The notes: generated by a model from the letters alone, not told the origin. A stretch of DNA of 6,799 nucleotides from DAIOFH01 sp036745875 (GCA_036745875.1 DAIOFH010000165.1:1-6799); one strand, 5' to 3'. Positions 1 through 5,875 are shown, counted from the stretch's first letter. A program made the numbers and translations.

Positions 1-49
1 TACTCAACTCAAACCAAAACACAATGAGAGAAAGTTCTCCGACAGGCTC
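1..49 (+). mobile_element. 3' end of a flanking insertion sequence (left copy, partial)
   Basis: Bases 1-54 are an exact reverse complement of 6745-6798, so the same element end lies at both edges of the window. Read on +, the first frame gives the short tail YSTQTKTQ and a TGA stop at 25-27, which fits the last codons of a transposase. It is followed by a small inverted repeat (GAGAA-AG-TTCTC, 28-39) and the presumed element terminus GACAGGCTC ending at 49. The next four bases, CTAG (50-53), also occur at the other junction and could be a preferred or duplicated target, as with IS families that insert at YTAR-type sites. Only the end is present, so the IS family cannot be assigned. The transposase reading is inference from the stop position and the repeat. 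Confidence 0.6.
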
Positions 50-52
50 CTA

Positions 53-124
53 GAGTTGTCCGGGTTGGCTGAAATCGGCGGCATTGTCGAACGCTCTTTT
101 CCGAACAAAACCTATCTTCGGTAG
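53..124 (+). pseudogene. C-terminal remnant of an interrupted gene
   Basis: Immediately inside the IS junction one frame stays open to a TAG at 122-124 and encodes ELSGLAEIGG followed by IVERSFPNKTYLR. Third positions are mostly G or C (GTC, GGC, CGC, CCG, AAC, ACC, CGG), like the real genes of this window. The residue order also looks protein-like. The frame runs on into the repeat to base 2, but that part belongs to the IS end. The simplest reading is a gene whose 3' end survived when the IS inserted. I do not recognise the family, and a fragment of 23 codons could be chance. Confidence 0.35.
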
Positions 125-166
125 TCACGGTATCACACTGAAATAGATAAAATTGTGCGAAAACGC

Positions 167-193
167 TAAAATTTTTCCTTTCCCGACCGTTAC
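167..193 (+). promoter_or_regulatory. Possible sigma-28 (FliA/SigD)-type promoter of the FlxA-like gene
   Basis: TAAA at 167-170, a 15-nt T/C-rich spacer, and ACCGTTAC at 186-193 resemble the sigma-28 consensus TAAA-N15-GCCGATAA. The -35 is perfect, the spacing is perfect and the -10 matches at 5 of 8 bases. It lies about 40 nt before the chosen start codon. In E. coli, flxA is a sigma-28-dependent gene, which is why this site was considered. It remains a weak match. Confidence 0.3.
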
Positions 194-234
194 CAATGTT
201 AAGGAGTGTTGTTGTTTTCCACAAGGAATTGACG

Positions 235-765
235 ATGAAGATCGACGGCTCGGGACTTGGGCAGCGTATTGCCTCAGCGGCGACCGGCGGCGGCCAGGCC
301 GGGCAGTCCTATGATGCGCAGATCAAGAGCCTACAGCAGAAACGCGAAGAATACGTCGAAAAGCTGCAAAAGGTCCAGGAAGAAGGCTCCGACCAGGCGA
401 AAGAACTGGCCAAGATGTACCAGATGGCCATAACCAACATCGACAACCGCATCGGCCAGTTGCAACAGGCAAAAGCCGAGGCTGCCCAGCGCAAAGCCGA
501 AAAACAGCAAGAGAAAGTCGAGCCAGTCCAGACCCAGGAATCGGATGAAAGCGGCAAAGCAGAAAAAACCGGCGAAGCCGTCAAAGTAGAGAAAACCGAA
601 AAGCCCGAACTCACCCAAGAGTCGGAAAAGATGCCCGCCAGCGACGATCTGCGCGAGATTCAGGAAGACGAAGATTCTCTCTGGATAGACGGCAAAAAAA
701 GATCCTGGTCAGAGCAAAATATGAATGTGAAATATCTCGGCGTTCTTATTGATATGGTAGTCTAG
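235..765 (+). CDS. FlxA-like coiled-coil protein
   Basis: A 176-residue hydrophilic protein. After a Gly/Ala-rich N-terminus (residues 1-26), residues 27-95 form a charged, Gln/Lys/Glu-rich helical segment with the pattern YDAQIKSLQQKREEY...NIDNRIGQLQQAKAE, typical of the FlxA-like family of small coiled-coil proteins. Residues 96-150 are a low-complexity acidic Glu/Lys/Thr tail, and the last 26 residues form a less polar end (NVKYLGVLIDMVV). The start at 235 is preferred over the upstream ATG at 196 because AAGGAA (223-228) sits 6 nt before it. There is no signal peptide or membrane segment. In enterobacteria flxA belongs to the flagellar regulon, but the molecular function is unknown. An A7 run at 694-700 near the 3' end is a place where a sequencing slip would change the C-terminus. 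Confidence 0.7.
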   Translation: MKIDGSGLGQRIASAATGGGQAGQSYDAQIKSLQQKREEYVEKLQKVQEEGSDQAKELAKMYQMAITNIDNRIGQLQQAKAEAAQRKAEKQQEKVEPVQTQESDESGKAEKTGEAVKVEKTEKPELTQESEKMPASDDLREIQEDEDSLWIDGKKRSWSEQNMNVKYLGVLIDMVV

Positions 766-827
766 TTTTCCCCCAGCGCAGCAAGCCATTAAAAACATCT
801 TTGAATCAGGTTTATCCTGCTGCTCTT

Positions 828-865
828 GTCAATCCCACTGGAATCCAGTGGGATTGACGTTTGTT
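828..865 (+). terminator. Strong palindromic hairpin, candidate terminator of the FlxA-like gene
   Basis: Bases 828-842 and 844-858 are perfect reverse complements around a single central A, giving a stem of about 14 bp (GTCAATCCCACTGG pairing with CCAGTGGGATTGAC). On the + strand it is followed by a modest T-rich stretch, GTTTGTT (859-865). It lies between the convergent FlxA-like and DUF6033-like genes, 62 nt after the former's stop. The T-tract is imperfect and there is none on the minus side, so it could instead be a dispersed palindromic element or a protein-binding site. Confidence 0.45.
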
Positions 866-907
866 ACGGCCTAGTCTCGCCCCTGCCACGAAGGGGGATA
901 TATTCCC

Positions 908-1732
908 TTATGCCAGAACATCCACAATGCCGTCGGTATTTTCCGGATCGGTGGCAATGGTGGGTTTTCCATCTATTGAATCGGTTTTTTCCGTACTTTT
1001 TATTTTGGCCTTGGCTTCGACGCTGAGCTCAAGTATGTCCTGGGTGGGTTTCTTGGCCGCCTCGCGCCTTTCCTGTTCCATTTTTTCTTCCAGCTTCTCT
1101 TCCAAATCCTCCAGGATTTGTTCGAGAATGGATTTTTTCTCTTTGGTGGAACCAGTGCTTGAGGTGGAGAACATCACGCCCTTCGAGGCGCTGGTGCCGC
1201 CTGCGGAGTGAGGTACGCCCTCATAGAGGGGATTGCCTTCGGCGATGGACATGGAAAGACCGGTCGTCCGGTCTTTGATTACCCCGCCCGCCGTCTGTAC
1301 GGAGTATCCATTGGAGCTCGCCATTTCCGTCTGGATCACGGCGAAGACTTTCGCGCGGTATTCGGGATCGTCCGCCATCTTCTGCCTGTTGGCCTGGTCG
1401 ATGTAAACCTCGTATTTGCCCTCCTTTGGATTCTCAATGTCGATGGGGCCGTCGGTGAAGTTCACTCCCGCGAATTCCGCTTGCAGCAGTTCATTCAGCT
1501 CGTCCTGCGTGATTTTTCCATTACCTTCCGCCCCAGCGCTGGCGAAGGAACTGGTATACGCGCCTCTCCATTCCTTCGCGTAATTCCGAAATGCTTGTTC
1601 CATATCGCCTATGGAGTTCCAGGTCTTGTTGTTGGCAAACGTCGGTGTGGCGCTTTGGGCGCTTTTTGCCGTGGAATTTTGCAATACCAGATTACCATTC
1701 GAATTGACTGAATTGACTGCGCCTATTCCCAT
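908..1732 (-). CDS. DUF6033-like hypothetical protein, larger paralogue
   Basis: A 274-residue protein of unknown function. The start ATG (1732-1730) is preceded by GGGAGGA at good spacing, so the 17 codons upstream of it in frame are not used. The N-terminus (MGIGAVNSVN) is Asn/Ser/Thr-rich without a hydrophobic signal. Residues 105-165 resemble the core of the neighbouring protein at 5876-6466: KYEVYIDQ, then KMADDPEYRAK, then GGVIKDRTTGLSMSI. A degenerate EF-hand-like loop (GAEGNGKITQDE, 67-78) precedes this. Residues 197-228 are a strongly charged predicted coiled coil rich in Glu/Lys, and the tail is acidic and polar. Family assignment rests on pattern memory of the uncharacterised DUF6033 group and is uncertain. 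No enzymatic motif is visible. It is convergent with the FlxA-like gene and divergent from the flavoprotein gene. Confidence 0.65.
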   Translation of the reverse strand: MGIGAVNSVNSNGNLVLQNSTAKSAQSATPTFANNKTWNSIGDMEQAFRNYAKEWRGAYTSSFASAGAEGNGKITQDELNELLQAEFAGVNFTDGPIDIENPKEGKYEVYIDQANRQKMADDPEYRAKVFAVIQTEMASSNGYSVQTAGGVIKDRTTGLSMSIAEGNPLYEGVPHSAGGTSASKGVMFSTSSTGSTKEKKSILEQILEDLEEKLEEKMEQERREAAKKPTQDILELSVEAKAKIKSTEKTDSIDGKPTIATDPENTDGIVDVLA

Positions 1733-1828
1733 ATTTGATCCTCCCGACAAACAAGTCCGAATTACTTCAATATTTATAACCAACTACAGTTGTTTACGGA
1801 TGAGATAGAAGAAAATTAAGGTAAAATT

Positions 1829-1856
1829 ATTATCGGTCCGTACTTTTATTCTCCAA
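1829..1856 (-). promoter_or_regulatory. Candidate promoter of the larger DUF6033-like gene
   Basis: On the minus strand TTGGAG (1856-1851), a 16-nt spacer and GATAAT (1834-1829) form a plausible housekeeping promoter about 100 nt before the start codon. The same place reads GACCGATAAT, which matches a sigma-28 -10 element (GCCGATAA) at 7 of 8 bases. However, the correctly spaced -35 position is TTGG rather than TAAA, so the sigma factor is undecided. Confidence 0.35.
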
Positions 1857-2066
1857 TGCAAACAGCACCGATTACTGAACAAACAGCGGTCACGCCGAGT
1901 TTTTTTACAGAGGTATTGGCAATGGGCTTTTTTCCTGCCGCTCTTCCGCATATAATCCGGTATGAGGTCGGGCATTGTTCGTGTGGTGGCCGCCTGAACG
2001 TATCGGAATAATACCGTAAAATTCTTTTTCCTCGTAACCTGTGCCATTTCAACAATGGTTCCCAAT

Positions 2067-2093
2067 AGGTGCCTGTCTATATAAAAGGTGCCT
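2067..2093 (+). promoter_or_regulatory. Direct repeat AGGTGCCT flanking a TATAAA box
   Basis: Two copies of AGGTGCCT (2067-2074 and 2086-2093) start 19 bp apart and bracket TATAAA (2080-2085), about 105 nt upstream of the flavoprotein start. The spacing of about two helical turns would suit a direct-repeat operator over a -10 element. However, no good -35 box is visible and an 8-mer repeat can arise by chance. Confidence 0.25.
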
Positions 2094-2154
2094 TCTTTAC
2101 AATGGCGTTCCTTGCTATATCCTACATAAGGACATTGCTTGTTTACGGATTCAT

Positions 2155-2170
2155 CGGGGCTGTCGCCCCG
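2155..2170 (+). other. GC-rich hairpin in the flavoprotein leader
   Basis: CGGGGC (2155-2160) and GCCCCG (2165-2170) form a perfect 6-bp stem with a TGTC loop, ending 8 nt before the AAGGAG ribosome binding site (2179-2184). No T-tract follows, so it is not a typical intrinsic terminator. It may stabilise the 5' leader or influence translation of the flavoprotein. No known riboswitch class is recognised. Confidence 0.35.
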
Positions 2171-2190
2171 TGGCACGCAAGGAGAATGCT

Positions 2191-2736
2191 ATGAAAAAGA
2201 ACGTCGTGGTGATCACGTCAAGTCCCCGCAAGGGAGGTAACACCGACATGCTGGCTGATGCCTTTATGCAGGGCGCAAAGGCCGCTGGACACGAAGTGGC
2301 GAAGTTCGACGCAGCCCTGGACCCAATCCAACCCTGCCGGGCTTGCGATGCCTGCTACAGCAAAGGGCAAGCCTGTGTATTCGAGGACGGGTTTGCCCGC
2401 CTTGCGCCCTTGCTGGAAAAGGCGGATGTGACAGTCTTCAGCAGCCCGGTGTGGTGGTTCTCGTACTGCGGGCAGATGAAGATGGTAGTCGACAAGTTAT
2501 ACGCGTTTTCCGGAAATTCCGTCAAAAAGCTGAAAGGGTCGGCATACCTATTGATGTGCGCCGGCGATCCCTCGCCCGAGATTTTCACCGCGGTAAAGCA
2601 TGAATACGAAAACAGCATACCGCATCTCGGCCTTGCCGACGGCGGACAGCTGCTGATTCCGGGCGTATACGCACAAGGCGATATCAAAAACACGGACGCC
2701 CTTTCCCGCGCGGAGCAGCTTGGCCGAAACTGTTAG
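2191..2736 (+). CDS. NAD(P)H-dependent FMN reductase-fold flavoprotein with Isf-like cysteine cluster
   Basis: A 181-residue soluble protein of the flavodoxin-like FMN reductase/iron-sulfur flavoprotein superfamily. Residues 10-18 (SSPRKGGNT) form the FMN phosphate-binding loop after the first beta strand. SSPVWWFSYCGQMKMVVDKL (84-103) is the conserved flavin-contact and dimer region. Cysteines 49, 52, 55 and 62 give C-x2-C-x2-C-x6-C, matching the compact motif that binds a 4Fe-4S cluster in archaeal and anaerobe Isf proteins, so low-potential electron transfer is likely. The start at 2191 is fixed by AAGGAG 6 nt upstream, and the longer in-frame extension upstream is noncoding. Its substrate cannot be deduced. 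It precedes the ABC importer by 73 nt on the same strand, with no clear promoter or terminator between, so it may be cotranscribed. Confidence 0.8.
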   Translation: MKKNVVVITSSPRKGGNTDMLADAFMQGAKAAGHEVAKFDAALDPIQPCRACDACYSKGQACVFEDGFARLAPLLEKADVTVFSSPVWWFSYCGQMKMVVDKLYAFSGNSVKKLKGSAYLLMCAGDPSPEIFTAVKHEYENSIPHLGLADGGQLLIPGVYAQGDIKNTDALSRAEQLGRNC

Positions 2737-2809
2737 TGCTTGGCCATGATTTTGTGTATCATTGCGTCTGACGGGGAACGAAGTACGACGTAAACATGCC
2801 GGGAAATTG

Positions 2810-3448
2810 ATGTACAAGGAAATACGCCTTTACTTCACCGCCAATTACGGGCCTTTTCTTTCCGCCGTGTGGGAACACATCGCGATCAGCGCAGTATCGC
2901 TGGCGGTCGCCGTCCTTATTGCCATTCCATTCGGATGCCTCTGTGTCTGGCACAGAGGCATGAAAAAAGCCACGCTGGCCGTCTTTCAAACGCTTCGCAT
3001 TATACCCAGTCTCGCTATCCTCCTGCTGCTTATTCCAGTCATGGGGACCGGATTCAAACCTGCCGTCACGGCGCTGGTGCTGTTGGCGATACCGCCGATA
3101 CTGCTGAACGTCATCGCCGGCCTGAACGGCGTTCCGGAGTTTATGCTGGATACTGCGGCGGGCCTGGGAATGTCCAACAGCCAGATATGGCGGAAGGTCC
3201 GCTTTCCCCTGGCGATGCCGATGATATTGAACGGAACGAAAATTGCCGTTATCGAGATAATCGCTAGCGCCACGCTGGCCGCCAAAATCGGAGCGGGCGG
3301 CCTTGGCGAAATCATCTTTACCGGCCTTGGCCTGGCGCGGACCGACCTCCTGGTGGTAGGCGGCGTCGCCGTGGCGATTCTCTCCCTTGCCGGAGTGCTT
3401 GTTTTTAGTATTCTTGGCAAACTGTTTTTTCCCTTTACTTCGACATGA
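2810..3448 (+). CDS. Quaternary-amine ABC importer, permease subunit 1 (OpuCB/YehY-type)
   Basis: A 212-residue integral membrane protein, the usual size for OpuCB/OpuCD-class permeases. Hydrophobic segments lie near residues 24-45, 55-78, 84-104, 143-160 and 181-203. The cytoplasmic EAA loop that docks on the ATPase spans about 114-137 (DTAAGLGMSN, then WRKVRFPLAMP). It is followed by the characteristic IGAGGLGEIIFTGL stretch (160-173). ATG 2810 was chosen over a TTG 48 nt upstream because it gives the family N-terminus and has GGGAA (2801-2805) before it. With the second permease it should form a heterodimeric inner-membrane channel for glycine betaine, choline, carnitine or related solutes. 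The exact substrate is not readable from the sequence. Confidence 0.88.
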   Translation: MYKEIRLYFTANYGPFLSAVWEHIAISAVSLAVAVLIAIPFGCLCVWHRGMKKATLAVFQTLRIIPSLAILLLLIPVMGTGFKPAVTALVLLAIPPILLNVIAGLNGVPEFMLDTAAGLGMSNSQIWRKVRFPLAMPMILNGTKIAVIEIIASATLAAKIGAGGLGEIIFTGLGLARTDLLVVGGVAVAILSLAGVLVFSILGKLFFPFTST

Positions 3449-3460
3449 AAGCGGGATGCC

Positions 3461-4390
3461 ATGCAAACGCGAGGAAAAACAAAGATTGTGATCGTGGTTC
3501 TCGTTCTTGCGGCAGGCGTGGCTTGGGCGCTCGCGTCGCTGTTCGGCGGGAAGGCGGCTGAGCGGGTCATCAGGGTGGGGACCAAGGATTTCACCGAGAG
3601 TCTGGTCGTCGGCGAACTGTATGCGCTGGCCTTGGAGGACGCCGGGTACCGGGTAAAGCGCGTCTTTACGATAGCCGGCTCCGTCGTGCACACATCCATC
3701 ATGAATGACGAGATCGATCTCTACCCGGAGTACACGGGAACGGGACTGCTGACCATTCTTAAAATGGATATGATGACAGACCCCGTGGAAGTCTACGAAA
3801 CAGTCAAACGCGAGTATGCGCAACGCTTCAACCTTGTCTGGCTCGACCAGTCCCGCGCCAACGACGGACAGGGCTTGGTCATAAAGACGGCGGTCGCACG
3901 CAGGCTGGGTATTGAAAACCTCTCCGACCTGCAAAGACATGCGGCCCAGATCCGCTTCGCCTCGCAGGGCGAGTTTGACCAGCGTGACGACGGGGTGCCC
4001 GGCCTGGAAAAGGTATATGGACCGTTCCGCTGGCGGTCGTCGCGAGTATATGACAACGGGCTTAAATACCAGGTGCTTCTGAACGACGAGGCGGACCTCG
4101 CTCCCGCCTATACGACAGAGGGGCAATTGGTGAATACGGATGAGTTTACCTTGCTTGAGGACGACAAGCAGATGTGGCCGCCGTATTACCTTGCTCCCGT
4201 GGTGCAGGGTAATGTGTTGGAGGCGTATCCAGACATCGCGGCGGTACTGAATGCGGTGAGCGCTTCCCTCGATACGGAGACGGTGACGGCGCTCAATGCC
4301 GAGGTGGACGTGGGGAAGCGGGAGATTGAGGATGTGGCGGAGGAATTTTTCGCCAAGACGCTTAAAAAGCCAAGTGGAGCCGGTAAATGA
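3461..4390 (+). CDS. Quaternary-amine ABC importer, substrate-binding protein (OpuCC/OsmF-type)
   Basis: A 309-residue extracytoplasmic binding protein. Residues 8-28 form one hydrophobic segment followed by GGKAAE, a signal peptide or membrane anchor. There is no lipobox and no cysteine in the whole protein, unlike the lipoprotein OpuCC of Gram-positives, which favours a periplasmic location. Family hallmarks are VGTKDFTESLVVGEL (39-53), IDLYPEYTGTGL (85-96), FDQRDDGVPGLEKVYG (172-187), AYTTEGQL (216-223) and PPYYLAPVV (240-248). The aromatic residues in these motifs are candidates for the cation-pi cage that holds the trimethylammonium group. It begins 12 nt after the first permease and overlaps the ATPase start by ATGA, indicating translational coupling. 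Substrate may be glycine betaine, choline, carnitine or another betaine. Confidence 0.88.
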   Translation: MQTRGKTKIVIVVLVLAAGVAWALASLFGGKAAERVIRVGTKDFTESLVVGELYALALEDAGYRVKRVFTIAGSVVHTSIMNDEIDLYPEYTGTGLLTILKMDMMTDPVEVYETVKREYAQRFNLVWLDQSRANDGQGLVIKTAVARRLGIENLSDLQRHAAQIRFASQGEFDQRDDGVPGLEKVYGPFRWRSSRVYDNGLKYQVLLNDEADLAPAYTTEGQLVNTDEFTLLEDDKQMWPPYYLAPVVQGNVLEAYPDIAAVLNAVSASLDTETVTALNAEVDVGKREIEDVAEEFFAKTLKKPSGAGK

Positions 4391-5163
4391 GCACCTGTGC
4401 CATCCTTTTCGACAATGTCAGCAAGCGCTTCGAAAAGTCCGGGCCCAATGCCGTGGACCAGGTGAATCTCGCCATAAACCAAGGCGAGTTCATCACCATC
4501 CTCGGCTCGTCCGGAAGCGGAAAGACGACATTGTTGAAAATGGTTAACCGGCTGTACGAGCCGGACAATGGCTCGATTGTGTTGTTTGGCGAGAACGTCC
4601 ACGATGTCGACGTCATCAAGGTGCGCCGCAGGATCGGCTATGTGATCCAGCAGGTGGGGCTGTTCCCGCATATGACCGTAGCCAAAAATATCGCGACTGT
4701 TCCGGAGCTTTTGCATTGGGATGGCCAAAGGATAAACGGCCGCGTCGATGAATTGTTGTCCCTGGTCGGACTTGAACCGGAAATGTTCCGCCTCCGCTAC
4801 CCCGGCCAACTGTCGGGCGGCCAGCAACAGCGCGTCGGACTTGCCCGTGCACTGGCTGTCGACCCCAAAATCATGCTTCTGGACGAACCGTTCGGCGCTC
4901 TTGACGCCATAACCCGCACCAATCTCCAGGACGAACTCCTGCGCCTTCATGGCGGCTTAAAAAAAACGTTCCTGTTTGTCACCCACGATATCGTGGAGGC
5001 GTTCAAACTGGGCGACAGGGTGGTTGTCATGGACCAGGGCAAAATCTGCCAATTCGATACGCCCGGAAACATCATCCGAAATCCGGCAGCCGGTTTCGTC
5101 GCCTCCCTCATCGATTCCGCCCGGCGGCAGGAGCGGCTTTGGGAGGATTTCGCCGATGCTTGA
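4387..5163 (+). CDS. Quaternary-amine ABC importer, ATP-binding subunit without CBS domains
   Basis: A 258-residue ABC ATPase that powers the importer on the cytoplasmic face. All motifs are intact: Walker A GSSGSGKT (40-47), Q-loop VIQQVGLFPH (86-95), signature LSGGQQQR (142-149), Walker B IMLLDEP (162-168), D-loop ALD (171-173) and the switch histidine in VTHD (H200). The sequence resembles the OpuCA/ProV/YehX group, but it ends about 55 residues after the switch histidine. It therefore lacks the C-terminal tandem CBS domains that OpuCA-type ATPases use to sense ionic strength. The start overlaps the binding-protein stop (ATGA, 4387-4390), with TGGAG upstream (4375-4379). The 3' end overlaps the next permease by 8 nt. 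Confidence 0.9.
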   Translation: MSTCAILFDNVSKRFEKSGPNAVDQVNLAINQGEFITILGSSGSGKTTLLKMVNRLYEPDNGSIVLFGENVHDVDVIKVRRRIGYVIQQVGLFPHMTVAKNIATVPELLHWDGQRINGRVDELLSLVGLEPEMFRLRYPGQLSGGQQQRVGLARALAVDPKIMLLDEPFGALDAITRTNLQDELLRLHGGLKKTFLFVTHDIVEAFKLGDRVVVMDQGKICQFDTPGNIIRNPAAGFVASLIDSARRQERLWEDFADA

Positions 5164-5776
5164 CTATGCTTTCAGTCAATATGACAAGCTGGGCGCGGCA
5201 TTTTTCCAGCACGTATGGATGGTCGCCTCCGTCCTCGTGCTCTCGTTGGTTATTGCGGGAATCCTGACGGTGACGGCCATGTATTCGAAGGCCTGGTCCG
5301 CATTTCTCGTGAATATCTTTTCAGTAATCTACTCTATCCCCAGCCTGGCGCTGTTTGCCGTTCTTATCCCGGTTACCGGCCTCGGGCAAACGACGGCGTT
5401 TATCGTTCTTGTCCTGTATAACCAATACATACTGCTGCGGAACTTTATTGCCGGCCTTAATGCCGTCGATCCGGCCGTGGTGGAGGCCGCGACCGGGATG
5501 GGGATGACGACTTCGCAGGTATTATTCCGGATCCGTCTTCCTCTTTCCCTTGGACCGCTTTTCGCGGGCATCCGTTTGGCCACGATCTCCACTATCGGCA
5601 TAGCCACCATCGCCGCGTCCATCAATGCCGGAGGTCTCGGCGCGGTGTTGTTCGACGGCCTGCGCTCGATGAATGTCTACAAAATAGTGTGGGGCGCTAT
5701 CTTGTCCGCATGTTTGGCGATTGGAGCGAATTGGGCGCTTGGTTTGTTGGAGAAAAAGATAACGGTCAATCGGTAG
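5156..5776 (+). CDS. Quaternary-amine ABC importer, permease subunit 2 (OpuCD/YehW-type)
   Basis: A 206-residue integral membrane protein with hydrophobic segments around residues 20-42, 50-74, 80-100, 138-158 and 176-198. The EAA loop is well preserved at 110-130 (EAATGMGMTTS, then RIRLPL). It is followed by ASINAGGLGAVLFDGL, matching the glycine-rich segment of the first permease. The ATG at 5156 lies inside the last codons of the ATPase and has GGGAGGA (5141-5147) upstream. A longer in-frame open stretch back to 4976 is only the shadow of the ATPase gene. The two permeases share the EAA and GGLG regions but differ elsewhere, as expected for a heterodimer. This is the last gene of the operon and converges on the minus-strand gene starting at 6466. 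Confidence 0.88.
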   Translation: MLDYAFSQYDKLGAAFFQHVWMVASVLVLSLVIAGILTVTAMYSKAWSAFLVNIFSVIYSIPSLALFAVLIPVTGLGQTTAFIVLVLYNQYILLRNFIAGLNAVDPAVVEAATGMGMTTSQVLFRIRLPLSLGPLFAGIRLATISTIGIATIAASINAGGLGAVLFDGLRSMNVYKIVWGAILSACLAIGANWALGLLEKKITVNR

Positions 5777-5778
5777 AA

Positions 5779-5862
5779 TTAGGCAAAATGTAAGTAGGAA
5801 CGTTTTACGAGTTCCTTATCGAAAAGCATATTTACGACAGGTGTTTTTTCCAAATGGCGCAT
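5779..5862 (-). other. Short open frame downstream of the second DUF6033-like gene, possible small gene or remnant
   Basis: On the minus strand, in the +1 frame relative to the preceding gene, reading is open from about 5919 to a TAA at 5781-5779. From the ATG at 5862-5860 it encodes 27 residues, MRHLEKTPVVNMLF then DKELVKRSYLHFA. In the same frame it is preceded by YQHYNAGER, which overlaps the end of the previous gene. The amino-acid composition looks protein-like, but there is no ribosome binding site and the family is unknown. It may be the tail of a decayed gene, an alternative C-terminus reached by frameshift, or chance. Confidence 0.2.
5796..5816 (+). terminator. Weak hairpin after the importer operon
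   Basis: AGGAAC (5796-5801) and GTTCCT (5811-5816) form a 6-bp stem with a 9-nt loop, 20 nt after the last importer stop. No clear T-tract follows, so it is only a weak candidate for an operon end. The convergent gene stops at 5876, so a termination point is expected somewhere in 5777-5875. Confidence 0.2.
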
Positions 5863-5875
5863 GCGCTCGCCTGCA

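Larger units (their letters stand above)
1733..2190. other. Divergent intergenic region, 458 bp, no convincing gene
   Basis: This AT-richer stretch separates the DUF6033-like gene (-) from the flavoprotein gene (+) and must hold both promoters. A minus-strand frame stays open for 130 codons (1784-2176), but it needs a GTG start without a Shine-Dalgarno site. Its product is rich in Cys, Arg and Lys, as is common for spurious frames, and no domain is recognisable. Its first half (residues around FYIDRHLLGTIVEMAQVT) does look more protein-like than its second half, so a decayed gene is possible. Other contents are a 5-bp stem (CCATT/AATGG, 2044-2058), the direct repeat AGGTGCCT (2067-2074 and 2086-2093) around TATAAA, and a GC-rich hairpin at 2155-2170. 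Confidence 0.5.

Noticed and set aside
1790..2150. 12-mer TTGTTTACGGAT repeated at 1790-1801 and 2139-2150, possible element boundaries
   Set aside because: Roughly one such repeated 12-mer is expected by chance in a window of this size, and nothing else supports an inserted element between them.
1784..2176. 130-codon minus-strand open frame as a real gene
   Set aside because: It starts only at GTG with no Shine-Dalgarno site, is rich in Cys/Arg/Lys, matches no family I know, and occupies a promoter-bearing divergent gap. It is kept only as a possible decayed gene.
2170..2190. TGGCACG before the flavoprotein gene as a sigma-54 -24 element
   Set aside because: No GC dinucleotide occurs at the required -12 spacing, and the site would leave no leader before the start codon.
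2762..2809. TTG at 2762 as the start of the first permease
   Set aside because: The added 16 residues are basic and unlike the family N-terminus. ATG 2810 gives the usual length and has GGGAA upstream.
2759..4126. 455-codon minus-strand open frame opposite the importer genes
   Set aside because: It is the antisense shadow of the permease and binding protein, whose family motifs are clear on +. Its own product is His/Arg/Gln-rich without recognisable domains.
4976..5155. N-terminal extension of the second permease back to 4976
   Set aside because: This frame lies wholly inside the ATPase gene and gives an Arg/Ser-rich sequence without permease character. ATG 5156 has a strong GGGAGGA site.
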